Both the position numbers and the translations under genes were made by a program. Shown here in pieces: positions 11,491 through 23,645 of a DNA stretch of 64,000 nt; positions within the stretch are counted from its first letter, which is position 1; the number at the start of each line of letters is the position of its first letter. The DNA is from Muscardinus avellanarius (lineage: Eukaryota; Chordata; Mammalia; Rodentia; Gliridae), in contig OY726571.1 in the NCBI GenBank assembly GCA_963383645.1, positions 80,373,108-80,437,107 on the forward strand, read 5' to 3'. The notes below the pieces were generated by a model. It ran no database searches and was not told the DNA's origin. It was given only the letters and a program-made list of their open reading frames with translations.

Positions 11491-12315
11491 TTTCCTATAC
11501 AGCAATCTGACACAGGAGTCTGCACTGCTAATGGCGTTCCAGTGTGTTCTCATCTCTCAGTCATGACCCATTAGTGGATTGTGACATTAATTCATGGTTT
11601 GTAACTAGTGTTTTGGGCTTTTTCCAGGCTGGCTCTAAACTATAGGTGAGAAGAAACAAATTTGAAAATCATAAATGGAAGTGGCAGGACACAGAGGACG
11701 AAGGGGCTTTGGGAGACAGGAGGACTAGGTGTGAGCTCACACTGAGTAGACAAATGAGAAAAAGTGAGAAAGAATGCTCTTTAAAATACATCAAAATTTT
11801 AGGGCCAGGTAAGAAGTTAATCATTGGAGGATTAAGAGAGAACCATTGGCAACTTGTGCATAGAACCCAAGACATGAGTTTAATAAGTTTGGTGTGTGCT
11901 TTGGAGGGAGAGAAAAAAAAAAAGTTTCAACTTTTTTTTTTTAATGGACAGAATGCCAAGGACTTGGCTTGTATTTAAAAATTTTAGCCTATGATTGAAT
12001 CTTCTAACCATTTTTTAGGATAACTTTTTTTCCAGATGAAGTAAAACTATATTTTTTCCTAACTTAGGGTTTAGCTGTTGGAATCCTTCCATAAAAGGCA
12101 TAATTGCCAAAATAACCACAGGTTTAATACCTGATTATATCAGAAATCCCCGTGGAAATAAAAATGTTAATATGGGATATGAGTGTAACAGGCACTAACA
12201 CACAGTATGAGAACATCCATAACAATTTCATTCTTAGCTCAAGAGTGAAAAGCAAGAGGTTTAATTTCAGGGTAAAGAATTTTGAAAAACATCTGTTTTT
12301 CTTAGATAGTCCTAA

Positions 12316-12323
<8 letters not shown>

Positions 12324-12357
<34 letters not shown>
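12324..12357. repeat. (AT)n microsatellite
   Basis: About 17 AT units. Confidence 0.95.
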
Positions 12358-12359
<2 letters not shown>

Positions 12360-13189
12360 CTTTTCATTGAAAACATAGTTAAAAATAAAGAGAAAACACC
12401 AAGTTGAGCTATAAATATAATATAATCCACAAGGAAATATAAACCACAAGGAAATAGAATAAACTAGAATACAAAATTTTTTTTAAAAAATCAAGAAATT
12501 GAATAAAAACCAGTGAAGTCACCAAGATCCATCATAATTAGACATTTTTATTTTCAATCATATTTACTTATTTGAATACACATTCCCCTTTTTGAGCAAA
12601 AGCTGAACTTTCAGGGAAAAAAAGACTAATTAAAGTGTACATTTTCACATGTATATGTGGGAGTAAAAATTATTTTCCCCTTTCCAAAAATCAGTGACCA
12701 AATGAATTTAACACACATTAATGAATTCCACGGGTGGGTTTAAATAGAACCTGGCAAATCTCTATCAGAAAACTTTTGGGGAAAGTTTCTAAGAGAGAGT
12801 TCATGACATCATTGAAACCCTGTCCAAGTGAACTGACTTCTTTATGAATACAAGTCTATGATTACTGGCACCTTCCAACTTTACATCTCAACGCACCACA
12901 TGTCGTTCTTAAGTACACTGTAACCTGAGCATTTTAAAGTAGATGATGAAACATCTTGCAAGAGTCTCACATGGTCCCAGAGGAAGCACAGAGGGCTGGC
13001 ACTTCTACACATGGTGAGCAGGATCAACTCCCGAAAACACAGTGTTGCTTTGCAGCTCCTGCTCCAAGCAGCATCCAGAAACCCTTATTTTGTGCCTTGG
13101 TCATCCTCCCTCACTTTCCCAACTTATCTGTTGTATGAGCCTCATGCAGGCTGCACCCATTTCACCTTCACTTGGGAGAGGCCTTTGAA

Positions 13190-13520
13190 TTGTTAAAGGT
13201 GCTGCATGCTGGGAAAGAAAAACTGAATCTGTGCCTAAGCCACAGACCATCCCCAACAGAAACTTCTGTGCTAAGTAAACAATTCATATAAATGTTTTGC
13301 ACATCTGACTCGCTTCTCTGAATTTATCAGCCTATAAAAAGAAGACATAAATCGCGCTGCATGGGGATTGTGCCAAACAGGCTCTTTCTGAATGACAGCA
13401 TGTGTCTGAGGATTTGCAGCTAGCAATCGCAGCCATGCTTGTCTATGTAACCACAAACAGCGCTGAAAAAGAAAAGCAAAAGTATCAGAGAAAGAAAACG
13501 GTTCCAACTACTATGTATTT
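13190..13520. promoter_or_regulatory. Putative conserved non-coding block
   Basis: Repeat-free segment with ATTCATATAAAT, several retained CpGs (TCGCGCTGC, AATCGCAGCC, AGCGCTG) and a CCTATAAAAAG string. It is flanked by a degenerate SINE on the right. No coding or RNA-gene signature was seen. Confidence 0.25.
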
Positions 13521-13597
13521 GAAAGGGCCTAAGAGTAAAAACTGTTCTTAAACTTCACTGTGCTGGGCTTTACCACCTTGAAATATAAAGGTGTAAA

Positions 13598-13615
13598 GTA
13601 GTAGTAGTAGTAGTA

Positions 13616-13646
<31 letters not shown>
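13598..13646. repeat. (GTA)n(GTT)n compound microsatellite
   Basis: About six GTA units followed by about ten GTT units. It abuts the tail end of a minus-strand SINE and probably arose from its A tail. Confidence 0.92.
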
Positions 13647-13649
13647 TTA

Positions 13650-13845
13650 ATGAATTAGTCATTTTTGGTTTTATTGTTTGGCCTTTTGGAGAAGGATCCT
13701 TGGGATTGAGCCAGGGACATTCTACCCTGAGCTGCCCTGTAGCCCTACTTTATTTTTTATTTTGAAACAGGGTCTCACTGTGTTGCTGAGGGTTCCTCTA
13801 AGTGGCTGAGGCTTCTGCCAGGGATCCTCCTATCTCCAGCATTAA
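13650..13845 (-). mobile_element. Degenerate B1-ID SINE
   Basis: 'GGGATTGAGCCAGGGACATTCTACC' (ID end) then 'TTTGAAACAGGGTCTCACTGTGTTGCTGAGG' and 'GGATCCTCCTATCTCCAGCATTAATGG'. Several deletions; left end truncated. Confidence 0.75.
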
Positions 13846-14059
13846 TGGATCTTGATGTTGTCTTTGACCTTCCTCTTATCATAGAGAAGTTCAATGATGG
13901 GGATCATTCATAGGTGCCCAGGGAGCACAGATTCTCACCAGCCCTCTTGGGAAAGACAAAAAGAGAGCTCTGGAAAGTGTTTCCCTGAGAGGCAGGGGTA
14001 GCATGGAGCTGGTATCACCGGAATTCACCAGGAATGGGCTCCCCATCCAGCTCTACCAT

Positions 14060-14480
14060 CCACAAGCATTTCACTGGTTGACTGTTTCATTCATTCATTT
14101 CTTCCCTGATTGCAAACTCTACCGAGCTTCCATGCTTTGGAGGATGCAAAGACTGAGACGAGTCCTTGCTCCCAGGAAACAGCTGCATGTGCTCAGCACA
14201 CTAAGTCTTCTAGTGACCTAAGGAACATCTGCTTGGGTGACAGCAACATCCAAAGGCCAAGACCCTGAACACCTGAGGAGAAAGGCGAGAGAGGAGATGA
14301 TGCCCAAGCTGGTGTGAAAGAAAGAGGCACCCGTACCACACAAGGCCACACACTTGCAGAGCCGACCTGGTCAGGTGTGTCTGGGGAACTTCACACGAGA
14401 AGCACGGAGTGAGCGGAGGGGCTGAGGGAGACAAGGGCTGAGAGTGGAGGGAGCTTTTTCAACCAAGTGAAGGAGTTGGT
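14060..14480 (+). mobile_element. Ancient interspersed repeat, family not assigned
   Basis: 'TTCATTCATTCATTTCTTCC...' followed by 'GGAACTTCACACGAGAAGCA', 'AGTGAGCGGAGGGGCTGAGGG' and 'GTGAAGGAGTTGGTCCTGAGC' resembles a common mammalian intronic repeat (store-gain-export layout: Met-poor, purine-rich). I cannot name the family with confidence. Confidence 0.4.
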
Positions 14481-15627
14481 CCTGAGCTTGGGAGGATGCA
14501 GAGGAGGAACAGGTTGAGATCCGAGCTTTAGAAAGGCCACTCCGGATACAACTTGGACCTAAGCTGTACTGGGGAAGAGCATGAGGCTGCAGAACAATGA
14601 GTGTGGATTTGTGTCACCTTGAGAAGCCAGGAGCAAACCCTGAGACCTTGACAGTGAAGGAGAGGCAGAAGAGATTAAGGGGTGAGTGAAGAGGCTGAGA
14701 AGACACAGAGGGAGAAGTGAGAGGAGAGACTGAGAGACCAGCAATGCTGCAAGACGGAAACCGTGTCTTTGAAAAGAGGGATGCCAGAGTTCAACACCAA
14801 TAGAACTTTCACAGCTTGCTACGTACCTGGTACTCTACATGTTGACCTCAATGAACACCTAGAGGGCTCTTATGATGCTACTACTATCATCTGCCACAAA
14901 AACGTGCAGTCTCATTGAATAAATATACACATGTGTGCATACCATGTTTGTATGGACATATTAACATATATGTGGGATATCTGTGTCTATAGACATATAG
15001 ATGTATATGCAGATGGACAGAAAGTTCACAAAGAAGTCCTAAAAACTGATTTTAACATTTGACTACGGAGTCAACCATACCGAATAACCGGTCTCTCCCT
15101 CACCACAGCCCCAACGGTCAGTCATGCAAAGCGTTCAACTCTTTGATTCACTGGTGTGAAGTTTCTTACATTGGCGAGCCCAGGCTTTATTCATATTCTA
15201 TACATCACCTAAAGAAAACCTCAAAAAGTTTTGCCTATATGATCATACAGCAACGACTGCAAATCCAATGTTCTCAGACCGCAGCTCTGTGGTAGGTCTA
15301 AAACTGCTGTGTGCTTTCTACTATGGCTACCTAATTCCAACTAAATTAATCCCCCCCCAAAAAAAAAAAATCCTGGCAATTGATTTCTTGTTTTGAAATC
15401 ATGTGCTCCCATTAATACCAATGCATTAAATACAGGTTATTACACCAAAGCATAACACAGAGAGCCCTGCTGCCGCACATCCCCGGGAAACACTCACAGG
15501 AGGTGCATCAGCCTGCATGCCTCACTCCTGCCAGGGAGTGCTCACACCCTCAACCCAAAATGAGCCTAGAAGTATTGAGTCTTTGTCACTTGTTTGTCTG
15601 GCACCACATAATGATAGAAAAAGTTTA

Positions 15628-15888
15628 GCCGGGCATGGTGGCATATACCTGTTATCCCAGTACTTGGGCGAGTGAGACAGGAGGATCGCAGGTTCGAGAC
15701 CAGTCTCAGCAACCTAATGAGACCCTCAGCAATCTAGCAAGATCTTGTTTCTAAACAAAAAAATAAAAAGGGCTTGGGGGTGTAGTTCATAGGTAGAATC
15801 CTTCTGTATTTAATCCCCAGTACCACAAAAAGGAGGAGGAGGAGGAGGAGGAGGAGGAGGAGGAGGAGGAGGAGGAGGAGGAAGAAAA
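15628..15888 (+). mobile_element. B1-ID SINE with (GGA)n tail
   Basis: Starts AGCCGGGCATGGTGGCATA. The ID half reads 'TAGTTCATAGGTAGAATCCTTCTG' and the tail has expanded to about 18 GGA units (15833-15886). Confidence 0.88.
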
Positions 15889-15906
15889 TTTAAAACAAAG
15901 TACTTA

Positions 15907-16140
15907 GCCAGGCATGGTGGTGCATGCTTGTAATCCCAGCATTTCGGAGGCTGAGACAGAAGGATCGCAGTTCACAGACAGTCTCAGCTACTTAGTGAGG
16001 CCCTTTTCAAAATAAAGAATAAAAGAAAAGTAGGGCTGAGGGTGTAGCTTGGAGGTAGAATGTCCCTGGGTTCCATCCCTAGTGCCACACAAAATAAATA
16101 AATAAAATAAAATAAAATAAAATAAAATAAAATAAAATAA
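15907..16140 (+). mobile_element. B1-ID SINE, subfamily A, with (AAATA)n tail
   Basis: Follows the previous SINE almost directly. Complete B1 and ID halves; tail of AAATA repeats 16091-16140. Confidence 0.9.
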
Positions 16141-16389
16141 TACTTGCCTATAGTAGATTTGTCTTCTAAGAAATGAAAGTCCATCAATTCAAACTTTCAC
16201 TGATACTCACCTCCTTTTCCCATAATCCAAGAGTTGTACTAGCATGGACAACAGATACAATTTCTGGTCTCAAATAGGTCATGTTGGCAAGACATAAAAT
16301 ACTTTGTAATAGAGGCCAAAACAAAGGTATGTGTAAAAGGCTAAAGGTACTGCAAAAAAAAAAGAAGGACTCTGAGACTAGGCTGAATG

Positions 16390-16506
16390 AAGGTTTCACC
16401 TTGTTTCTAAACAAAAAACAAAAAGGGCTTGGGGTGGGGGTGTAGTTCAGAGGTAGAATCCTTCTGAGTTCAATCCCCAGTACCACAAAAAGAAGGAGGA
16501 GGAGAA
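16390..16506 (+). mobile_element. 5'-truncated SINE, close relative of the copy at 15.6 kb
   Basis: Reads 'CTTGTTTCTAAACAAAAAA...GGGCTTGGGG...AGAATCCTTCTGAGTTCAATCCCCAGTACCAC' and then GGA-rich tail. It shares the unusual AATCCTTCTG and the GGA tail with the SINE at 15628. Confidence 0.8.
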
Positions 16507-17439
16507 ACAGAAATCTGAGCAGATGCCAGAGGGGTCCACACAAGCTCGGCGGCAGGACCGTCCCCTGCATGAACGTAAAGAACGAAACCAGAGACAAGAT
16601 ACACATGCCAAGAAAAACAGACTCCACCTGTGAGCCAGAAGGACAGGATAACGTGTGTGTCTCCGATCAAGTCTGTGACAGTGTGGAGAGCAGATGAGAG
16701 GGAGCGAGAGGAAAGGCTGAGCACCCCAGGGGTACCACTCACGGGGGAGTGCAGCTTCGAGGGGGAAACTGGCTGCAGAGATCCCCTGGAAACTGACATC
16801 CCAGATCCCTAGGGAGCAGCCAGGAGGAAGCAGGAGCTGAAAGATGATTCAGGTAACAGGCACTTGAGTCAGCACAAAAGGAAGACAGCGCTGGAAAAAG
16901 CCACCATGGAGAACGCAGAATCCCTTACCTTTAACAATCCTATGACATCACATCACATATGCAACGGGGGAGCTGGACCGTCAGACAGGGAAGACGGGGT
17001 CCAGGGACATGCGGAGACTAGAGGTGCAGGAGAGGGAACCAGGTAGGAACTAGAAATAAGTCAAAGCACTGGAGGAGGACGAGGGACCTAACTAAACAGG
17101 CCAGCCCTCCAAGATGAATATCGAGGAGGAGGGAGATGGCGCGGTAACACAGGTGGGGTGCCTTGTTAGCTGATTGAAGTCTTGGGCACACACGGGTCCT
17201 ATCTGCCAGGAGCTCCCGGCACCATGCAAACACCAAGCACGATCATCACAGGCAGCTCTTTCCATACCTGCAGGACCCTGGAACAGCAGCTGGGCCCGCT
17301 GGTTCTGTTGTCAGCACAGGCTGCAAAGGGCGCCTGCCTGCCCATTTCTCAGCCGCCCCTTTCCTGCCAAGTGTTCGCATCTGACAGCCCTGATTAACCC
17401 GCTGGACAGGAGGGACACGGCAGAGCTGTCTGAGGGGCT

Positions 17440-18250
17440 TACCTCTCAGAAATTCTGATTAACCTGACTACAGAGATAGGGAGGAAGAGGGGACACACCT
17501 GAAGTTTCTCTCTGATTTAAAATTGCTGAACGGTGGTGATTCTCCAGCCTGCTATAATCTTAAAAGAGCCTGCCACCCCCTCCATCTTCTCCGCCCAAGC
17601 ACCCTTGTTGTAACTCATAGGGGGATTGTTGGCAATCGTCGCTAATCTCCTCTCATAGATTCTACTAAACACACACAACTGCAGATGACAGGCGCATTCT
17701 CCGTATTTTGAATAACTGAACCTAATGAACGGAAAGGAGTTTTGTGCTACGATAATTAAGGGGAAATCAGTTCTGGCTTCTTTGGGGGATCTGGGAGGCT
17801 CTTCCTACCACAGACAGGAGCCAAAGGTTACAGTAAATTTGAAGAAACGCCTACACCGTGCTCGGAGACGTTTACACATTGGCTTTTTAAGTGAAGGCAA
17901 TTTTTGCAGCATTAATTGGGGATTTTAAGCAGCAGGCGGTATCATTTCACTTTATTTTGTAAGGAAAAGTCTAAGAGTCGTCAAATGGCCTGGGTAGAAG
18001 TGAATTATTTTGAGTTTTTTCTCGAGCTCTCTGGAATGAAGCTTTCACTGCCTGCCAGTTAATGGCCTTCTTTTGCTATGTAAATGTGGGATCAATCTCT
18101 TTTAAAACAGAAAGGCTTTTCTAATGCATTTTGGGTATTTTTCAAGCTGTGATCCAGCGGCTAGGAGTTCTTAGTCTAAGATGCGAATTACAGGAAATTC
18201 ATATTTATAAGCTCCCGCAAGTAATTTTAGAGCACTGACTTTTAAACATC
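17440..18250. promoter_or_regulatory. Putative conserved non-coding block
   Basis: About 800 bp free of recognisable repeats, between SINE-rich flanks. It combines homeobox-like cores (GATTAA, ATAATTAAG, TTAATTGGGG, AGTTAATGG, GCTAATGAAG) with retained CpGs and CAGATG/CAGCTG-type E-boxes, and is almost free of microsatellite. This texture is typical of ancient developmental enhancers in large introns. No conservation data are available here, so the call rests on composition. Confidence 0.35.
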
Positions 18251-18831
18251 TGCTAATGAAGATCCCAAGAGCAGGACTATGCACTTCATGGACATCTCTC
18301 CCTTACCCAGGCCTGGTAGATTCCCACATCTCCAGGCATCCCTGCACAAGGGCTGATGTGATACCTGATCCAAGGAGAGATGGTGACACTGGAGGAGAGA
18401 GGCAGGGTCACAGCCTCTTGAGGGAAGTCCGATTCTCTAATAGTTCCATTCCGAGTGCCCTGGACTCTGGCAGAAGTCCAGGAGCGGAGAATTGCCAGCC
18501 AGCAGGGGAAGTGTGCTGGGCAGCACCACCCCTCCTCGCCACCTGACCTGCCTTGTTTCTGTCTCTCTTCCCTCACTGGTTGCCTGTCTCTCTCACAAGA
18601 ACCTGCTGAGATCGTGCCTGACTCAACCACCCTCGCATCACAGATGGGACACATCCTGGGTACCACTCAATTCCAAATGTTCTTGCTGAGAGCAGGCTAG
18701 GAACTATGGACACGTGAGCAGAGTCGTGAAGAAAGACAAGACTTCCTGCCAGAAGTTGATGCTTTCTCTGGAGAAAGATACCGCAAATTTCCACATGGAA
18801 GGAGTTTGCCTTTAAAAGGCTGTCCACCTGA

Positions 18832-19080
18832 GCCAGGCAAGGGGGTGAGCACCTGTAAACCCAGTGCTTGGGAGGCTGAGATGGGAGGATTGCAGGTTTG
18901 AGGACCTCCTCAGCAACTTAGCCAGGTACTGTTTCACAGTAAAAATAAATAAAAGCCTTGCGGGTGTACCTCAGAGGCAGAATGCTTCTGGGTTCAATCC
19001 CCCATCCAAGAAAGGAAAGAAAGGAAGAAAGGAAGAAAGAAAGAAAGAAAAGGAGGAAGGAAGGAAAGAGGGAAGGAGGG
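18832..19080 (+). mobile_element. Diverged B1-ID SINE with GAAA/GGAA tail
   Basis: 'GCCAGGCAAGGGGGTGAGCACCTGTAAACCCAGTGC...', ID half 'CGGGTGTACCTCAGAGGCAGAATGC'. The purine-rich tail runs 19010-19080. Confidence 0.83.
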
Positions 19081-19848
19081 ACAAGCATCCACTTCTTTCC
19101 TGGCACCAGCCTTTCCACACATCTCAGACCTGGGTTTCCTAGGGACAGGCACAACCCAGCCTTACCCTGTCCCACCTCTCGTCCACACTGGAGGAAATCT
19201 GTGTCTGAGAAGAGTTCTAGAAAGTGGCTGAGGGAAGATAGGAGAGAAGTAATGGCAAGAGACATTAAAGAAACAGGCCTGTAATTATTTATGTGAAGAA
19301 AAGGTTGTTCTCAGGCTGCTGTGCAGAGACACGATGCAACGGAACTATTCCCATCACATTAATAATAATAATAAAAAGGCCTTCACCTCCCATGACAGGA
19401 AACTGCAAATCTAAATAATTTTATCTTCTCCTCTGAATATTTCCCAGGATACAACAGTAGCTCTCAGGCAGAGAGAAATTATTCACTGAGCACATTAAAA
19501 TACTCCCTTTCAAAAAATGACTTCAAGATATTTGTTACATGCCTTTGGTAATTTCATATACACATATATAGATATATGTATAATTAAAATGCTCAATTTT
19601 GTTGATGGAGCAGTTTAAACTTTATACAGCAATTTAATCCACCGTAACAGATATAAAAAGATATATAGTTATGCCATGTCTGAAACACCAGTAATACCCA
19701 CACACTCAAGTGGTGTGTTTGAAGATTTATTCTTATACAAAATGCCATAAAATCAAAGCACCACATCTCAATTAACTAGACACAGAATTATTCAGACTCT
19801 TCTCCCAGTGTATAATAAATATTAGTTCACTAAGCCTGCAAATAGCAA

Positions 19849-19869
19849 AAAAAAAAAAAAAAAAAAAAA
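19849..19869. repeat. Poly-A run
   Basis: About 21 A residues with no attached SINE body, so possibly the tail of a very short retroposed piece. Confidence 0.8.
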
Positions 19870-20279
19870 TGAAAGTTGAGATACCCCCAGCTCAGCAACG
19901 AACACTGCGGTGGTCGTGTTCTATGATTTTGTTTTCTGCTCAGGTTCCAAGAGTCAACTCAATCAGCATGCCCAGGCACTAAACAAACTCACAACTACTA
20001 GAGTGTAAGCCAGGAGGCCATCAAAATTAATTAGATCGTTATATTTTAGAGCCTCAAAGGACTAGAGAAAATAAATGATTGAACCCTATCATTTTGCAAT
20101 TGAGAATGGAATTGTTGAATCCTTTGCCCCAGGCAAGACTAAACCCATATTTCTCACTTACACAGCGATGCTCTTTAATTTACAATCAACTATCTCTAGT
20201 TGATAGGCAAATATTATTTTGAGGGGGGAGGGGGAAGGAACAAGGAAAATCACATCTATAATGTTGCTTTAGCAACTGT

Positions 20280-20360
20280 CTGTCCTGACACAGTGCCCCC
20301 CAGAGAGTTCGTGTTCAGTGAATAAATGTGAATGAATGAGTGAATGAATGAATGAAGTTC
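20280..20360 (+). mobile_element. L2-like tail with (GAAT)n
   Basis: 'CTGACACAGTGCCCCCCAGAGAGTTCGTGTTCAGTGAATAAATGTGAATGAATGAGTGAATG' matches the L2 3' end ('cacagtgcc...gtgctcaataaatg...gaatgaatg'). Confidence 0.5.
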
Positions 20361-21479
20361 TTGCAAAAGATATTTTCTTCAAGTTGTACTTCATTCTGAC
20401 CATGGGAAAACCAAGTCAACTTTCCCTTTTGTGTCTGCCTAGGAGCAACCTGGAACAAACAGTTTTTTCCGTGTGTGATGGGGAGTGAGTGCTCAGGGCA
20501 GCCCTCGATGGTCTTTCCTCTGTGGGATTCTTGGCTGTATCTAATGTTTCCAAGGGGACGACACAATAAGCATAGGTGACATGTCCTGATACAGCGACTG
20601 TGTGACTCCATCAGAAAGTTGTATTACGTACTCCATCCCTATTCCAAGTGTTACATAATTTTTCAGCTTAGCTGTACTATTATGTTCAGTTCTGGAATAA
20701 CCGTATTGGCTTCACAGATCGCTTCACATAAAATCAAGGGAAAAGTCTCTTGGCCCGATTCCCTTCATAAATAGCTTACCCATTTTACCTGGAGCCTCTA
20801 CCCACTCATTATGTGGTGGGGTTGTTGGTTTTGCTTTTGTTTAAGTCATTACTGGTTTGCAAAAATGCTGGGAACTCATAACCTGTAACCAGTATCCTTC
20901 TTTGATATTCCAACCCTGGATTCTCCTGTTTCCTATTTTAGTCCTACACCTTCATCCCGCAGTAAGCTCATAAATAGCTAAGTATCAGGAATCACATCTT
21001 AAAACATCACGGTGAGTCGTCTATGAATCCATGTTGTCTTTACTTCAGTTTACTTGGTCAAAGCCATTGGAAAGAAAGAGTTATATAAATAGTGTTCTCC
21101 AATCAGGTTCGTGTGAAATGCATGAAAGAAAAAGTTTATGTTTCCATTCATCCAACTAAGAACATTTTTGAGAACCAACAATGTGGCAGACAAGGCAACA
21201 AAGCAAAATATGCATAAGAATTATGCGTGGCATTATTTGCAAAGTTAAAAGTCAGAATACTTTAAAAAATCAATGAAACCGAGCAATCGGAAAATCAGAG
21301 ACCGCTAAGGTGGTTATTGGTCATACTGATGGGTACCAGCTGAAAATCAGCCCTCATTATGTGTCGGATTACTTATGTAATTCACCCCCAAAATTAATTA
21401 TCATCCTTGAATCCTCAGTGGTTTTAAAGAGGAACATCAGAAAGTAGAAAAAGGTTAGAGGTAGTAATTGAACATTGAA

Positions 21480-22060
21480 TTTATGCCAGTTTTTCTGATT
21501 ACATGCATCATGCAATTTATCTCCTGATAATTAAACTGCAGAGATTTTTTCCACTGAGGTTTTGGGCTCAATTTGCAACTAGTGGACTTTTACAAAATTA
21601 TTTGATCAACAAGCTCGACATAGGCCTATTCAGCCACATTGCTTTTCAAAGTTATTTCCACCAGTTAATTTACACTGTGGGCCTGGGAAAGGGAAAATCA
21701 CTAATGTCATTATTTTGATTTCCAGGCATTTTGGAAGAAATGACTTACAGACTGGAGGACTGGTCCATTTCAAAAATCAAAGTGATACACGAAGGCTAAT
21801 CAGGGCTCCATCATCCCAGGCTGGATTGACAGAACAGGGTTAATAGCATTGTGCTGTGGGCAGAGACAAGCAGTGCCACACAGAAGCAACAGATGAAGCT
21901 GGGTACGACAAAGAATCGATCCCTTCTGCAGCTCAGAGTTTAGTCTGTTCAAGCTGCTTCTACTGCCCGAGAACAGCGGGGGCGGCTACATTTCAATTAA
22001 GAGAATGGGAAGCAAATTGAATATTATAACAAGATAATGGGTTCCTGCTTGTGCACAACT
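21480..22060. promoter_or_regulatory. Putative conserved non-coding block
   Basis: A repeat-free stretch with CTGATAATTAAAC, GTTAATTTACAC, GGCTAATCAGGG, GGGTTAATAGC and TTTCAATTAAGAG homeobox-like cores and a GC-rich AACAGCGGGGGCGGCT patch. Compositional call only. Confidence 0.3.
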
Positions 22061-22295
22061 TGTATTTGTGTAGGGGCAGAATATCTGCTTGCAAAGTGTG
22101 TGATACTGATACCAAGACTGCCAGGAACAGTGAAGGTAACTGTGCAGGAACTTCCTCAGGCGAAATCACTCTTTGCTGATTCGGGAGATTGGGAACTTGT
22201 CACTCGCTGTAAGAACATGTGCTCAAATTCTCCCAGTGGTTTATAAGACCTGGAGTTGGAAATGGTGCCATCTGATAATTCATTATACCTATGAA

Positions 22296-22315
22296 TAGTG
22301 TAGTGTAGTGTAGTG

Positions 22316-22352
<37 letters not shown>
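22296..22352. repeat. (TAGTG)n(TG)n compound microsatellite
   Basis: Five TAGTG units lead directly into about 16 TG units at the 3' end of a minus-strand SINE. Confidence 0.93.
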
Positions 22353-22353
<1 letters not shown>

Positions 22354-22545
22354 CTGACTCCAGATTAAACCCTGGGGCATTCTGCCTCTGAGCCATACCC
22401 CCAGCCCTATTTTATTATTTCATTTTGAAACAGGGTGTTACTAAGTTGTAGAGGGCCTCCTTAAATTGCTGAAGCGAACCTGCAATCCTCCTGTCTCATC
22501 CTCCCCAGTACTAGGATTATAAGTGTGCACCACCACGCCCGGCTT
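22353..22545 (-). mobile_element. B1-ID SINE, minus strand
   Basis: 'ACCCTGGGGCATTCTGCCTCTGAGCCATACCCCCAGCCC' then 'TTTTGAAACAGGGTGTTACTAAG' and 'CCACCACGCCCGGCT'. Its tail is the TG array. Confidence 0.88.
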
Positions 22546-22687
22546 ATAGTGTACTATTAACCAAGTTAAACATTTTATAAAAGGGGGGAAATGGACCTTG
22601 TGTTTTACTCTATAGTTCTCTATAGACCTCCCCAAGATTATGACCAAAAATGATGAAATAATTTTTCCTACTTTTAGAAAGTTATTT

Positions 22688-22897
22688 TAGCCAGGTGCTG
22701 TGGTACACACTTGTGAGCCCAGTACTTGGGAGGCTGAGACAAGAGAATCCGGGTCCACAGCCAGCTTCAGCTACTTAGCGAGGCCCTCTGCAACTTAGTG
22801 AGACCCTGTTTCAAAATAAAGAATAAAAAATCGGGTTGGGGATATAGCTCAGAGGTAGAATGCCCCTGGTTTCAATCCCCAGCACCACAAAAAAATT
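22688..22897 (+). mobile_element. B1-ID SINE, subfamily A
   Basis: 'AGCCAGGTGCTGTGGTACACACTTGTGAGCCC...GGGTTGGGGATATAGCTCAGAGGTAGAATGCCC...CCCAGCACCAC'. The ID half is near the rodent ID consensus. Confidence 0.9.
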
Positions 22898-23091
22898 ATT
22901 TTAATTGTACAAATGTATGGGATAGTATGATAATTCCATACATCTATGTGATATGCAATGTTCTAATTAGAGTAGTTAGCACTGACATCTCCATAAACAA
23001 ATTTTTAAGATTTTTTGATTGACGTATAATAGTCTTAAACTTTTACAATACTACCATCTTATACAGGAAGCCCTCAGCAGCACAAAATATT

Positions 23092-23134
<43 letters not shown>

Positions 23135-23318
23135 TTGGTGGTACTGGGGTGGAACCCAGAGGCTTTCTACCTCCGGGCTATACTCCCAGACCTATTTTAT
23201 ACTTTATTTGGAAACAGGATCTCACTCAGTAGCTCAGGCTGGCTTCCAACCTGTGCGATCCTCCTGTCTCAGCCTCCCAAGCGCAGGGATTACAAGCGTG
23301 CGCCACCACGCCCGGCTC
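23092..23318 (-). mobile_element. B1-ID SINE, subfamily B, with (TTTA)n tail
   Basis: (TTTA)n at 23092-23136, then 'GGTGGTACTGGGGTGGAACCC' to 'GCCACCACGCCCGGC'. Near-perfect duplication CACAAAATATTTTA / CACAGAATATTTTA on the two sides. Confidence 0.9.
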
Positions 23319-23504
23319 GCACAGAATATTTTATATAAATATATTTCATGTAATCTTGCACCACTAAAACTTGATGTATTTCAAGATATCATTTTCATGT
23401 CACAATAAATGGTCTGATCATCAGGTTTCTTGGTATTTTTGTGGGATGGTTTCAATGAAGAACTAAAAATTAAAGTATGTAAAGAAAAAATAAGCAGCGA
23501 TCAT

Positions 23505-23645
23505 ATTTTTAAATTTTTATTTATTTTTCGTGCGTATTAATTATACAGAATAGTGAGCTCCACTGTGGCATATCCGTATATGCATACAGCATAATTTGAT
23601 CAATTTTACTCTCCAGTATCTCCCCTTACCCTCTTGAATCACATT
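23505..23645 (-). mobile_element. L1 3' end fragment
   Basis: 'TATTAATTATACAGAATAGTGAGCTCCACTGTGGCATATCC...AATTTGATCAATTTTACTCTCCAG' shares its layout with the L1 3' ends at 37.8 and 61.8 kb. Confidence 0.6.

Noticed and set aside
16507..17440. GC-richer stretch with several 60-94 codon frames on both strands
   Set aside because: No splice signals of DCDC2 phase, no family similarity and no CpG island density. Left as unique intron.
22296..22352. TAGTG/TG array as a CRISPR-like or telomeric repeat
   Set aside because: No spacers and no TTAGGG units; it is a compound microsatellite at a SINE tail.
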